Source of the DNA: Clostridia bacterium
GTDB taxonomy: Bacteria > Bacillota > TC1 > UBA5767
Direction of reading: 5' to 3'
Assembly (NCBI GenBank): GCA_016887505.1
Contig: CP069393.1
Span: forward strand, 1,660,001-1,724,000
DNA: 64,000 nucleotides
The notes below the pieces were generated by a model, which was given only the letters and a program-made list of their open reading frames with translations, was not told the DNA's origin and did no database searches. Shown in pieces: positions 7,947 through 16,752 of the stretch (its first letter is position 1; each line of letters starts with the position of its first letter). The position numbers and the translations under genes are program-made.

Positions 7947-9172
7947 GCAGATTCTCAGGGTTGTTCCGCTCACGGGATAAGCCTAAAAACCGTGTCGGCG
8001 GCGGCTGGAGTTTTCTCTTCGGTGGCACAACCAGCGGTAAGGCGGTCAATGAGCGAACGGCGATGCAGACCTCAGCGGTCTATGCTTGCGTCCGTATCCT
8101 TGCCGAATCGGTGGCGGGACTTCCGCTCCATGTATATGAGCGAACCGCCAACGGGAGCAAATCCACAAAACCATCGCATCCCCTCTACCGGCTACTTCAT
8201 GATGAGCCTAACCGCGAGATGACTTCATTTGTGTTCAGAGAAACACTGATGAGTCATCTTTTACTTTGGGGCAACGCCTACGCACAGATTATCAGAGACG
8301 GCAGGGGGTTTCCCATTGCACTCTATCCACTCCTGCCCGACCGAATGGCTGTGGATAGAAACGAAATCGGCGAACTGGTCTACACCTACCAAAGTGACAA
8401 GGGGCAGGTCAAATTACGGCGTGAGAACGTCCTGCATATCCCCGGCTTGGGCTTTGACGGCCTTATAGGTTACTCGCCGATTGCGATGGCAAAGAACGCC
8501 GTGGGGCTTGCCCTTGCAACGGAGGACTACGGCGCTGCTTTTTTCGCCAACGGTGCGAATCCCGGCGGTGTGTTAGAACACCCTGGTGTCATCAAGCCAG
8601 AACAGGCCGACAGGCTCAGAGAAAGCTGGCAGTCGCAATTCGGAGGCGCAAATGCACACAAAGTAGCGGTTTTGGAGGAAGGTCTTAAATTCCACCAGAT
8701 GTCCATACCGCCGGAACAGGCGCAGTTTTTGGAAACACGTAAGTTTCAGATAAATGAAATCGCCCGTATTTTCAGAGTGCCTCCTCATATGGTCGGCGAC
8801 CTTGAAAAGAGCAGCTTCTCCAACATCGAACAGCAGTCTTTAGAGTTCGTCAAGTATACCCTCGACCCGTGGGTGGTCAGGTGGGAGCAGTCTTTACAGC
8901 AGGCTCTCATTCTGCCATCGGAAAAAGCGACGATCTTTATCAAGTTTAATCTCGACGGACTACTTCGCGGCGACTACCAAAGCCGTATGCAAGGCTATTC
9001 AACAGGCATTCAAAACGGATTTATGTCGGTCAACGATGTACGTGGCTTGGAGGATATGAATCTGCTGACTGCCGAGGAAGGCGGCGATCTGCACTTCGTC
9101 AACGGCAACATGGTCAAGCTGGCCGATGTTGGAGCAGCATACAAACCAAATGAAACGGAGGATACAAGCTAA
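7943..9172 (+). CDS. Portal protein, HK97 family
   Basis: A 409-residue protein forming the dodecameric DNA channel at the capsid vertex. Characteristic stretches are AVYACVRILAESVAGLPLHVY near residue 50 (given in parts), GNAYAQIIRDGRG, LHIPGLGFDGLIGYSPI and FRVPPHMVGDLEKSSFSN. The length matches the HK97 portal group. It overlaps terL at its start, and its TAA overlaps the ATG of the protease (TAATG at 9170-9174). Confidence 0.95.
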   Translation: MSRFSGLFRSRDKPKNRVGGGWSFLFGGTTSGKAVNERTAMQTSAVYACVRILAESVAGLPLHVYERTANGSKSTKPSHPLYRLLHDEPNREMTSFVFRETLMSHLLLWGNAYAQIIRDGRGFPIALYPLLPDRMAVDRNEIGELVYTYQSDKGQVKLRRENVLHIPGLGFDGLIGYSPIAMAKNAVGLALATEDYGAAFFANGANPGGVLEHPGVIKPEQADRLRESWQSQFGGANAHKVAVLEEGLKFHQMSIPPEQAQFLETRKFQINEIARIFRVPPHMVGDLEKSSFSNIEQQSLEFVKYTLDPWVVRWEQSLQQALILPSEKATIFIKFNLDGLLRGDYQSRMQGYSTGIQNGFMSVNDVRGLEDMNLLTAEEGGDLHFVNGNMVKLADVGAAYKPNETEDTS

Positions 9173-9888
9173 TGGCAAAAAACAAGAAGTTTTGGAACTG
9201 GGCGCGTGATGCTGACGAAAGTGGCGAGCGCGTCCTTTACTTTGATGGAGAGATCTCGGATGAGACTTGGTGGGGTGATGAAATCACTCCGGCAATGTTC
9301 AAATCGGAACTCTTCTCAGACAAGGGTGACATCACCATCTGGCTAAATTCGCCCGGCGGAGACTGCATCGCTGCAAGTCAAATCTACTCCATGTTGATGG
9401 ATTATCCGCACAACGTCACGGTCAAGATTGACGGCATCGCCGCTTCTGCGGCAAGTGTCATCGCTATGGCTGGCACGAAAGTCCTCATGGCTCCCACCGC
9501 CCTGATGATGGTGCACAATCCACTGACCATCGCCATCGGTGACACGGACGAAATGCAAAAAGCCATCTCCATGCTGGACGAGGTCAAGGAATCCATCATC
9601 AACGCCTACCAAGTCAAGACCAATCAGTCGAGAGCAAAAATCTCCCACTGGATGGACGCAGAAACGTGGATGAACGCAAACAAGGCGATTGAACTGGGTT
9701 TCGCTGACGGTGTGCTGGAAGACAGCAAAAGACATCAAGCCACTCCGACCTATGCGTTCAGTCGCAGGGCAGTCACCAATTCATTGCTTGATAAGGTAAA
9801 GACCAAAGAACAACCGCAACCGAAATCTGAACCGCAAGGCGTACTCGCTGAGTCGCTTCAAAAGCGGCTCAATTTGATTATCCACTAA
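9172..9888 (+). CDS. ClpP-type prohead protease
   Basis: A 238-residue protein of the head-maturation serine protease type related to ClpP. The nucleophile region is KIDGIAASAASVIAMAG and the histidine lies in MMVHNPLTI. The N-terminal oxyanion-side strand DITIWLNSPGGDC is also present. It should cleave the capsid delta-domain and its own tail during capsid maturation. It sits between portal and capsid genes, the normal place. The lysine- and glutamine-rich C-terminus is typical of scaffold-associated tails. Confidence 0.93.
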   Translation: MAKNKKFWNWARDADESGERVLYFDGEISDETWWGDEITPAMFKSELFSDKGDITIWLNSPGGDCIAASQIYSMLMDYPHNVTVKIDGIAASAASVIAMAGTKVLMAPTALMMVHNPLTIAIGDTDEMQKAISMLDEVKESIINAYQVKTNQSRAKISHWMDAETWMNANKAIELGFADGVLEDSKRHQATPTYAFSRRAVTNSLLDKVKTKEQPQPKSEPQGVLAESLQKRLNLIIH

Positions 9889-9907
9889 ATTTATGGAGGT
9901 AATGACT

Positions 9908-11113
9908 ATGAATAAAATCCTTGAACTGCGCGAGAAGCGCAACAAAATCTGGAACACCGCAAAGGAGTTCCTCGACCAGAAGCGCGGCGCTGACGGGTTT
10001 GTTCCCGCTGAAGCTGCCGCAGAGTACGACAAGATGGAAGCCGACATGGTCGCTCTCGGCAAGGAAATTGAGCGTCTGGAACGCCAGGCTGCCTATGACC
10101 TTGAGATGAGCAAGCCTACATCCGCTCCTATTTTGGGCGCGCCGAACAAGTCCACTGAGGACAAGACTGGCCGTGCGTCCGCCGAATACAGAAAAGCATT
10201 CTGGAATGCCATGCGCACTCGTGGCAACGAGGGTCTTGATATGAGTGTAAAGAATGCCCTGCAAATCGGCACCGACTCCGAGGGCGGCTACCTCGTGCCC
10301 GACGAATTTGAGCGCACGCTTGTGGAAGCTCTCGACGAGGAGAATGTCTTCCGCAGGTTGGCAAACGTCATCACCACCTCTTCCGGTGATCGTAAAATTC
10401 CTGTCGTAGCATCCAAGGGCACCGCATCGTGGATCGACGAAGAAGGTACCATCCCCGACAGCGACGATGCTTTCGGCCAGGTGTCCATCGGCGCTTACAA
10501 GCTCGGTACGCTCATCAAGGTATCCGAGGAACTCCTAAACGACAGCGTGTTCAATCTCGAAGCTTACATTTCCAGAGAGTTTGCAAGGCGCATCGGTAAT
10601 AAAGAAGAGGACGCCTTCTTTACCGGCGATGGCTCCGGCAAACCCACCGGCATCCTTGCTGCGACTGGCGGTGCACAGCTTGGCGTAACCACGGCAGGAG
10701 CTACCGCCGTCACGATGGATGAGGTGCTTGATTTGTTCTACTCGCTTAAGGCACCTTACCGTAACAAGGCTGTATTTGTTATGAACGATGCTACTGTAAA
10801 GGCCATCCGTAAGTTAAAGGATGGGCAGGGCCAGTATCTGTGGCAGCCCTCCCTGCAAGCTGGTACCCCTGACACCATTTTGAACCGTCCTGTTTACACC
10901 TCCGCATATGTACCTACCATCGCTGCGGCCGCCAAGACCATTGTGTTTGGAGACTTCAGCTATTACTGGGTAGCCGACCGTCAGGGGCGTGTGTTTAAGC
11001 GACTGAATGAACTCTTCGCTGTCACCGGGCAGGTGGGCTTCGTTGCCACCCAACGTGTGGACGGCAAATTGGTTCTGCCGGAGGCTATCAAGGTTCTCCA
11101 GCAGAAAGCTTAA
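9908..11113 (+). CDS. Major capsid protein, HK97 fold
   Basis: A 401-residue protein. ATG 9908 lies seven bases after GGAGGT (9895-9900), better than ATG 9893 or 9902. Residues 1 to about 70 are a charged coiled-coil delta-domain (LELREKRNKIWNTAKEFL) that acts as built-in scaffold and should be removed by the upstream protease. The rest has the phage capsid family signature: SEGGYLVPDEF, FRRLANVI, SWIDEEGTIPDSDD, ISREFARRIGNKEEDAFFTG and the C-terminal FVATQRVDGKLV. Confidence 0.95.
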   Translation: MNKILELREKRNKIWNTAKEFLDQKRGADGFVPAEAAAEYDKMEADMVALGKEIERLERQAAYDLEMSKPTSAPILGAPNKSTEDKTGRASAEYRKAFWNAMRTRGNEGLDMSVKNALQIGTDSEGGYLVPDEFERTLVEALDEENVFRRLANVITTSSGDRKIPVVASKGTASWIDEEGTIPDSDDAFGQVSIGAYKLGTLIKVSEELLNDSVFNLEAYISREFARRIGNKEEDAFFTGDGSGKPTGILAATGGAQLGVTTAGATAVTMDEVLDLFYSLKAPYRNKAVFVMNDATVKAIRKLKDGQGQYLWQPSLQAGTPDTILNRPVYTSAYVPTIAAAAKTIVFGDFSYYWVADRQGRVFKRLNELFAVTGQVGFVATQRVDGKLVLPEAIKVLQQKA

Positions 11114-11125
11114 CGGAGGTGCAAT

Positions 11126-11614
11126 ATGAGCTATAACACAAAGAACTATACCGAACAAGGCGGCGAAAAAACCGTCATCGGCGGCACGCTGGAAATCAAG
11201 GAGGGAGCCTCGGTAACGGGGCTCTCCGCCGACCCTCTCCTTGTGGCAACTGGGGATACTCTTGGCGGTGTAAAAGCCGCCGCTGCTGGTGAGGATGACA
11301 CTGTCGAAGTGAAAATCGGCGATGACAGTAAGCTGTATGTGCAAGCACTTGCTGCGGCAACAGATGAAACTTTAGGCGGTGTGATAGCTGACGAAGCAAC
11401 CGAGGACGACACCGTCGAAGTGAAAATCGGCGAAGACCATAAGCTGTATGTCCCGACATATCCTACCGATGCTACGGAGTCAGTCTCCGGACTTGTGAAA
11501 GCTGCTGCGAATCAAGCTGACAGCATAGCTGAGGACACAGCCACTCTTGTCACGGATTTCAATGCCCTGCTCGCAAAGCTGAAAGCTGCGGGATTGATGG
11601 CAGACCAAGAATAA
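11126..11614 (+). CDS. Head fibre-like protein with internal repeats
   Basis: A 162-residue protein behind GGAGGTG (11115-11121). Two near-identical units cover residues 41-75 and 77-111; each reads DTLGGV or ETLGGV, then DDTVEVKIG, then KLYV. A third, degenerate unit starts near 115 (ATESVSGLVKAAANQ). A helical tail (ALLAKLKAAGLM) closes the protein. This matches the phage head-fibre family, trimeric decorations attached to the capsid surface. Position right after the capsid gene supports that. It is not essential in related phages (family knowledge). Confidence 0.75.
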   Translation: MSYNTKNYTEQGGEKTVIGGTLEIKEGASVTGLSADPLLVATGDTLGGVKAAAAGEDDTVEVKIGDDSKLYVQALAAATDETLGGVIADEATEDDTVEVKIGEDHKLYVPTYPTDATESVSGLVKAAANQADSIAEDTATLVTDFNALLAKLKAAGLMADQE

Positions 11615-11629
11615 TGGAGGTGAGCGGCG

Positions 11630-11947
11630 ATGACGCCAACGGAATTGTTGCCAAAAGTCAAAGAAAACCTAATACTGACACACGCTGATGACGACGATCT
11701 GCTCCTGCGCCTCATCGCCGCCGCTGTCAATTATGCCGAGAGCTACCAGCATATTGCGGAGGGCTATTACACCGAAAATTCTATGCCCGCCGCAACTGAA
11801 CAGGCCGTAATCATGCTTGTATCGAATTGGTACGAATCCCGCGATGGCTCAACGGCCGGTTTCTTTGCCGACAGCGTTCAGGCTTCTCAACAAGTCTGGA
11901 ATACGGTCAACATGCTTATGCGTCTTGACAGATTGTGGGGTGTGTAA
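11630..11947 (+). CDS. Head-tail connector (gp6-like adaptor)
   Basis: A 105-residue helical protein beginning MTPTELLPKVKENLILTHAD with DDLLLRLIAAAVNYAESY, the pattern of HK97 gp6-like adaptor proteins that form a ring below the portal. A GGAGGTGAGCGG ribosome binding site precedes ATG 11630. It is the first of four consecutive connector and tail-joining genes. Confidence 0.85.
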   Translation: MTPTELLPKVKENLILTHADDDDLLLRLIAAAVNYAESYQHIAEGYYTENSMPAATEQAVIMLVSNWYESRDGSTAGFFADSVQASQQVWNTVNMLMRLDRLWGV

Positions 11948-11949
11948 GC

Positions 11950-12294
11950 ATGGGATACGGAAAAATGAGTACGCCAATCAACATCATCTCAACCGATCCA
12001 GTCAAAGATGCGGAGGGCTTCGTCACCAAAGGCGACAACATTATCGCTTCGGTTAAGGCCTATAAGGAAGTTCGCAACACCACCGCAAAATGGGAACGGA
12101 TTATTGGGAACGCAGCGTTTTCAAGCGTAACAGCGATGTATCGCTTCCGCAAAATTCCAGGCTTAACGGTCACGACTTCACACTTTATCTCCGAAGCTGA
12201 TGGCCGCTATAACATTATTAACGCGGAAGATGTACGTGGACGCGGGATGTATATCGAAGTGTTGGCGGAGAAATTGGAAGGGACGGTGAGATAA
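11950..12294 (+). CDS. Head closure / head-tail joining protein
   Basis: A 114-residue beta-rich protein. ATG 11950 follows GGGGTGTGTAAGC; an earlier in-frame start (11935) would overlap the previous gene with no benefit. FRKIPGLTVTTSHFISEADG, then YNIINAEDVRGRGMYIEVLAE (given in parts) resembles SPP1 gp16/HK97 gp7-type stoppers that seal the capsid after packaging. Its stop overlaps the next ATG (TAATGG). Confidence 0.78.
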   Translation: MGYGKMSTPINIISTDPVKDAEGFVTKGDNIIASVKAYKEVRNTTAKWERIIGNAAFSSVTAMYRFRKIPGLTVTTSHFISEADGRYNIINAEDVRGRGMYIEVLAEKLEGTVR

Positions 12295-12728
12295 TGGCAA
12301 AAATCGAGATGAAAATGCCGGAGGAATTCATCTTAAAACTCTCTCGCCTTGGCAATAAAACGGATGAAATTATCCCCAAAGTGCTGGAAGCAGGCGGTGA
12401 AGTCGTTCTTTCTAAGGCAAAAAGCAACCTCTCCTCTGTAGTCGGGCATGGCACGAAAACAAAGAGTCGTTCCACAGGTGAGTTGGAAGACTCTCTCGGT
12501 TTGTCGCCTGCGAAGCAGAAACGGGACGGCTCAGGCTGGGATATCAAAATTGGTTTTGCCGAGCCAAGAAGCGACGGCGACAGTAACGCCAAAATCGCTA
12601 ATATTCTCGAATACGGTAAGCACGGTCAGTCGCCGAAACCCTTCATGAGACCAGCCCGAAGACAATCGAGGAATGCGGCTATTGAAGCGATGAAGGAAAA
12701 ATTCGACCAGGAGGTGGAGCGCATATGA
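12294..12728 (+). CDS. HK97 gp10-like tail-joining protein
   Basis: A 144-residue protein with the gp10 family layout: an N-terminal helix LKLSRLGNKTDEIIPKVLEAGG, KAKSNLSSVVG, then a beta core ending NILEYGKHGQSPKPFMRPA and a C-terminal helix. Family members join the tail tube to the head completion proteins. It overlaps both neighbours by 1-4 bases. Confidence 0.85.
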   Translation: MAKIEMKMPEEFILKLSRLGNKTDEIIPKVLEAGGEVVLSKAKSNLSSVVGHGTKTKSRSTGELEDSLGLSPAKQKRDGSGWDIKIGFAEPRSDGDSNAKIANILEYGKHGQSPKPFMRPARRQSRNAAIEAMKEKFDQEVERI

Positions 12729-13066
12729 GCATTTTGCAGGAACTGAACGCGCTGCTCTCTCCTCTACTACCGGTGGAAACGGGCATATTCAGCGGTGTTG
12801 CACCCAACGAGTACCTTGTTCTCACACCGATGACGGATGAGTTTGCCTTGTTCGGGGATAATACACCGCTTATTGATGTGTCCGAGGTGAGGATATCCCT
12901 GTTTTCAGAAGGCAATTACATCAACCGGAAAAATCAGATTACCGCCGTCCTGCTTGGTGCGGCGTTTACGATAACAGATCGCCGCTACATCGGCTATGAG
13001 AACGATAGCGGCTATTATCATTACGCCATCGATGTGGCGAAAGAATACGAAACGGAGGAAATATAA
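12725..13066 (+). CDS. Tail terminator-like protein
   Basis: A 113-residue protein. Order and size fit the tail completion/terminator protein (gpU-like, DUF3168-like): an N-terminal helix LQELNALLSPLLPVETGIF, strands with YLVLTPM and EVRISLFSEGNY, and a final YYHYAIDVAKEYE. It caps the finished tail tube. The assignment rests mainly on synteny between the gp10-like protein and the major tail protein. Confidence 0.72.
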   Translation: MSILQELNALLSPLLPVETGIFSGVAPNEYLVLTPMTDEFALFGDNTPLIDVSEVRISLFSEGNYINRKNQITAVLLGAAFTITDRRYIGYENDSGYYHYAIDVAKEYETEEI

Positions 13067-13067
13067 C

Positions 13068-13667
13068 ATGGCTACAATTGGTCTTGATAAACTCTACTAC
13101 GCAACAGTCACCGAAGCGCCTATTACGGGTCACGAGACCTACGACACTCCGGTAATGCTGGCTAAGGCAATCTCAGCTGAATTATCTATCGAACTTGCGG
13201 AAGCGACACTCTGGGCGGACGATGGTGCCGCTGAAATCATCAAGGAATTCAAAAACGGTAAGCTTACCCTTGGTGTGGATGACATCGGAAAAACCGTCGC
13301 CGCAAAGCTGACAGGAGCGACCATGGATGGAAACGGCGTTCTTATTTCGGCTTCAGAGGACGGTGGCGACCCTGTTGCTATTGGATTTCGGGCAAAAAAA
13401 GCAAATGGTAAGTACCGCTACTTCTGGCTTTACCGCGTGAAGTTCGGCGTTCCGTCCACCAATCTCGCCACCAAGGGCGATAGCATCACCTTTTCCACAC
13501 CGAGTATTGAAGGTACTGTTTCCCGCCGCAATAAACCGGACGGCAACGATCGTCATCCTTGGAAAGCGGAAGTTAACGAAGATGATGTGGATGTGCTACC
13601 AGGTGTGATCAGCGGTTGGTATACAGAAGTGTACGAACCTGACTTTGACACGGGTTTGGAGGGTTAA
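13068..13667 (+). CDS. Major tail (tube) protein
   Basis: A 199-residue protein starting at ATG 13068 behind CGGAGGAAA. It is of the phi13/TP901-like major tail type: MATIGLDKLYYATVTE, then AKAISAELSIELAEATLWADD (in parts), FKNGKLTLGVDDIG, and KYRYFWLYRVKFGVPS. It polymerises into the tail tube around the tape measure. Position before the frameshifted chaperone pair is standard for siphoviruses. Confidence 0.9.
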   Translation: MATIGLDKLYYATVTEAPITGHETYDTPVMLAKAISAELSIELAEATLWADDGAAEIIKEFKNGKLTLGVDDIGKTVAAKLTGATMDGNGVLISASEDGGDPVAIGFRAKKANGKYRYFWLYRVKFGVPSTNLATKGDSITFSTPSIEGTVSRRNKPDGNDRHPWKAEVNEDDVDVLPGVISGWYTEVYEPDFDTGLEG

Positions 13668-13670
13668 TGC

Positions 13671-14057
13671 ATGGATAACGAACGAAGTGCAGTCATAAAA
13701 ATCGGCGATGAAGATTATCAGTTGATTCTGTCCACCCGTGCTACAAAGGAAATCGCCAAACGCTACGGCGGACTGGATAACTTGGGTGATAAGTTAATGA
13801 AGTCAGAAAACTTCGAGATGGCGCTGGACGAGATTATTTGGCTGATTACGCTCCTTGCTAACCAGCCCATCCTCATCCACAACCTGCGCAACAAGGAGAA
13901 ACCGAAAGATCTGCTGACCGAGGAGGAAGTGGAATTGCTCACCTCGCCACTTGAACTGGCGGCGTATAAGTCGGCAATTACCGAGGCGATGTTCAAAGGG
14001 ACGGCTCGTAACATCGAAAGCGAGGATGGTGAACCAAAAAACGCCGAGGTCGGGTAA
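13671..14057 (+). CDS. Tail assembly chaperone G
   Basis: A 128-residue protein starting at ATG 13671, three bases after the tube gene. The predicted helical fold (STRATKEIAKRYGGLDNL, ALDEIIWLITLLANQPI, TSPLELAAYKSAITEAM) matches short tail chaperones (gpG-like) that load the tape measure. A slippery A AAA AAC lies at 14036-14042, five codons before the TAA. That allows some ribosomes to move to the -1 frame and make the longer GT form (next entry). Confidence 0.85.
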   Translation: MDNERSAVIKIGDEDYQLILSTRATKEIAKRYGGLDNLGDKLMKSENFEMALDEIIWLITLLANQPILIHNLRNKEKPKDLLTEEEVELLTSPLELAAYKSAITEAMFKGTARNIESEDGEPKNAEVG

Positions 14058-14245
14058 GCGACGATGAGTTGTTTACCCGACTTTTATATTACGGTACGGT
14101 TCATCTGAATCGCTCCGAAGAGGAAACGTGGCTCACCCCGATAGGGCAATTGCTGGACTTGTGGGAATGCCATCGCCAGTTCCTCGGAATGACCAAACCA
14201 AAGCACGAACAGTTTATCGAAGATGTCATCCCTGATGGCATCTAA
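13671..14245 (+). CDS. Tail assembly chaperone GT (-1 frameshift fusion)
   Basis: Slippage at A AAA AAC (14036-14042) re-reads base 14042 and enters an open -1 frame running to TAA 14243-14245. The result is join(13671..14042, 14042..14245), 191 residues. The added 67 residues (RRGRVSDDELFTRLLYYGT..., ECHRQFLGMTKPKHEQF) have the helical T-domain look. The T frame has no ribosome binding site of its own and no credible start, so frameshifting is the only reasonable way to express it. G and GT in fixed ratio bind the tape measure and tube protein (established for lambda and many siphoviruses). Confidence 0.82.
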
Positions 14246-14271
14246 TTTTTTTGAGGGAGGAGGTGTTTTAA

Positions 14272-16740
14272 GTGGCTGATAACTTCGGGTTGAAAATAGG
14301 CGTCGAGGGCGAAAAGGAGTTTAAAAGCGCACTGCGAGATATAAACCAGTCGTTCAAAGTACTGGGTAGCGAAATGAAGCTGGTAACGAGCGAGTTCGAC
14401 AAACAGGATAAATCCATAGCAGCTACTGCCGCTCGCAACGAAGTCCTCAATAAAGCGATCGATGCCCAGAAGGACAAAATCTCCACCCTTGAAGCCGCTC
14501 TTCGAAACGCCTCCGACAGCTTTGGTGAAAATGATCGGCGCACTCAAAACTGGCAGATCGCTCTCAATAACGCCAACGCGGAACTGAACAACATGGAGCG
14601 TGAATTGGAAGAGTCAGCGGAAGAAGCCGACGACCTTGGCGAGGAACTGGAGGACGCTGGCGACAGCGCCGAAAAATCCGGCGGAAAGTTCGAGAAGCTG
14701 GGCGGCATCCTCAAAGGCATTGGTGTGGCAATGGGCGCGGTGGCTGTTGCCGCCGGAGCCGCAGCCGTCAAACTTGGCAAAGAAGTCATATCCGCCTATG
14801 CGGACTACGAACAACTGGTCGGCGGCGTGGATACCCTCTTTGGTGAGGCATCGCAGTCTGTTCAAGGGTATGCCGAAAATGCCTTCAAGACCGCCGGTAT
14901 GTCCGCCAACGAATATATGGAAACCGTCACGGGCTTTTCGGCAAGTCTTATCCAGTCCCTCGGCGGCGATACCGCAAAAGCAGCGCAGGTTGCGGACATG
15001 GCGATTACGGATATGGCCGATAACGCCAATAAAATGGGTACGGACATCGCATCCATCCAAAATGCCTATCAGGGTTTCGCCAAGCAGAACTACACGATGC
15101 TCGACAACCTGAAACTGGGCTATGGCGGCACAAAGTCTGAAATGGATAGGCTCTTGGCTGATGCCGAAAAAATCTCCGGTATTAAATACGACCTCTCTTC
15201 ATTTTCCGATTTGACCGAAGCAATCCATGTCATTCAGACCGAAATGGGGATCACAGGAACGACCGCCTTGGAAGCCACGGAAACAATTACTGGCTCTATG
15301 GCGGGAATGCAATCGGCTATCGGCAACTTGATGGCGGGTTTGGGTAATGCCAATGCTGATGTAGGACTTTTGATTGGTAATGTGGTCGAAGCGTTCCAGA
15401 ACGTCGTGAAAAACATTGTTCCAGTTATTGAGAATATCGTAAGAGCACTGCCCCCTGCCCTTGACGGGATACTACAGGCAATCGGTGATTTGCTTCCGAC
15501 TCTGCTCGCTACGGTAGTCGACCTTTTCACACAGGTGCTGACAACGATTTTAACGCTTTTACCCGAACTTATCCCCGCTGCCGTGGATGCTGTTATGACC
15601 ATTGTGGGTGCGCTGATTGATAATCTTCCATTACTTATTGATGCAGCGGTTCAATTAGTGACCACTCTCGTTACAGGCATCGCCGATGCACTTCCACAGT
15701 TGATACCGGCGGCGGTGAACGCTGTGATCACAATCGTTCAAGGCTTGATGGAAAGCCTGCCTATGATACTTGATGCCGCCCTTCAACTGATTCTTGGACT
15801 GGCACAGGGAATCCTGGATGCACTGCCCCAATTGATCGCTGCTCTGCCCGCTATCATCCTCGGCATTGTAGATTTTATCATCGGGGCCATCCCGAAAATT
15901 ATTGATGCAGGGATTCAGCTACTGGTGTCCTTAGTAGACGCCTTGCCTGAAATCATCACGGCAATTGTGGCGGCTATACCGCAAATTATCGAGGGTTTAA
16001 TTACAGCGATCCTCGGCTCTATTCCCCAGCTTATTGACGCCGGGATTCAGCTGTTAATTTCGTTGGTTCAAAACCTGCCGCAGATTATAACTGCCATCGT
16101 GGCGGCGATACCACAGATCATCTCATCGCTTATTACGGCGATTATCGGGAGCATCCCGCAGCTTGTGGGAGCGGGCATTCAGCTGTTCGTGGCGTTGATA
16201 AAGAACCTGCCAACCATCATCGTGGAAATCGTAAAAGCGATACCTCAGATTATTACGGCTATCGTGAAAGGCTTTACCGGTAACATCGGTAAAATCGTGC
16301 AAGTCGGTAGCGACCTTATCAAGGGGCTGTGGCAGGGTATTTCGAACGTCACCGATTGGATTTGGGGTAAAATCTCCGGCTTCTTCGGAGGGATCGTCGA
16401 CGGCATTAAAAACTTCTTCGGTATCCGTTCTCCCTCCACCTTATTTGCCGGACTTGGCGAAAACATGGGTCAGGGCATCGGTGTGGGCTTTGAACGGGCG
16501 ATGGATGAAGTCGCCGACGATATGCAGAACGCTATCCCCACCGCTTTTGATACGCCCGGCATAAATATGGGTGATGTGACAGGAAGTTATGGCGGCTTGG
16601 CGGTATCAGGTATGCCTTCTCTCATCAACATACAGCAGATGATTGTCCGCAGCGAGGACGACATCCGCAGAATATCACAGGAACTGTACAACCTGATGCA
16701 AACCGGCTCGCGGGCGCAGGGGCGGTTTAGCCCGGCATAA
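14272..16740 (+). CDS. Tape measure protein
   Basis: An 822-residue protein with GTG start behind GGGAGGAGGTG. The N-terminal 150 residues are coiled coil (FKVLGSEMKLVTSEFDKQ; ELNNMERELEESAEEADDL). A glycine/alanine-rich hydrophobic segment (about 155-170) follows. The conserved phage tape-measure domain is at about 180-350 (VGGVDTLFGEAS, MSANEYMETVTGFSASLIQS). A long run of amphipathic repeats covers about 390-680 and the C-terminus has FFGIRSPSTLFAGLGENMGQ. It sets tail length and helps DNA cross the cell envelope. Confidence 0.95.
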   Translation: MADNFGLKIGVEGEKEFKSALRDINQSFKVLGSEMKLVTSEFDKQDKSIAATAARNEVLNKAIDAQKDKISTLEAALRNASDSFGENDRRTQNWQIALNNANAELNNMERELEESAEEADDLGEELEDAGDSAEKSGGKFEKLGGILKGIGVAMGAVAVAAGAAAVKLGKEVISAYADYEQLVGGVDTLFGEASQSVQGYAENAFKTAGMSANEYMETVTGFSASLIQSLGGDTAKAAQVADMAITDMADNANKMGTDIASIQNAYQGFAKQNYTMLDNLKLGYGGTKSEMDRLLADAEKISGIKYDLSSFSDLTEAIHVIQTEMGITGTTALEATETITGSMAGMQSAIGNLMAGLGNANADVGLLIGNVVEAFQNVVKNIVPVIENIVRALPPALDGILQAIGDLLPTLLATVVDLFTQVLTTILTLLPELIPAAVDAVMTIVGALIDNLPLLIDAAVQLVTTLVTGIADALPQLIPAAVNAVITIVQGLMESLPMILDAALQLILGLAQGILDALPQLIAALPAIILGIVDFIIGAIPKIIDAGIQLLVSLVDALPEIITAIVAAIPQIIEGLITAILGSIPQLIDAGIQLLISLVQNLPQIITAIVAAIPQIISSLITAIIGSIPQLVGAGIQLFVALIKNLPTIIVEIVKAIPQIITAIVKGFTGNIGKIVQVGSDLIKGLWQGISNVTDWIWGKISGFFGGIVDGIKNFFGIRSPSTLFAGLGENMGQGIGVGFERAMDEVADDMQNAIPTAFDTPGINMGDVTGSYGGLAVSGMPSLINIQQMIVRSEDDIRRISQELYNLMQTGSRAQGRFSPA
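15820..16290 (+). repeat. 40/44-residue tandem repeats in the tape measure
   Basis: Units start at 15820, 15940, 16072 and 16204 (spacings 120, 132 and 132 bases; the last is partial). The consensus reads LPQIITAIVAAIPQII, then LITAI-GSIPQL, then AGIQLL-SLV. The two 44-residue units are the closest. Less regular relatives extend upstream to about 15440. The repeats are hydrophobic and amphipathic, so gain or loss of units would change tail length in fixed steps. Confidence 0.85.
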
Positions 16741-16752
16741 GGAGGTGTTGGC

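Noticed and set aside
9343-9738. 131-codon - strand frame opposite the prohead protease
   Set aside because: It is the mirror of a well-supported protease gene, with no start signal.
14064-14108. Separate ATG-started gene after chaperone G
   Set aside because: ATG 14064 is in a frame that stops after 14 codons; the -1 extension is in another frame and has no start, so frameshifting is preferred.
15820-16290. Possible CRISPR-like array
   Set aside because: The periodicity is 120-132 bases and coding; it is the protein repeat of the tape measure. No CRISPR array or cas gene was found in the window.
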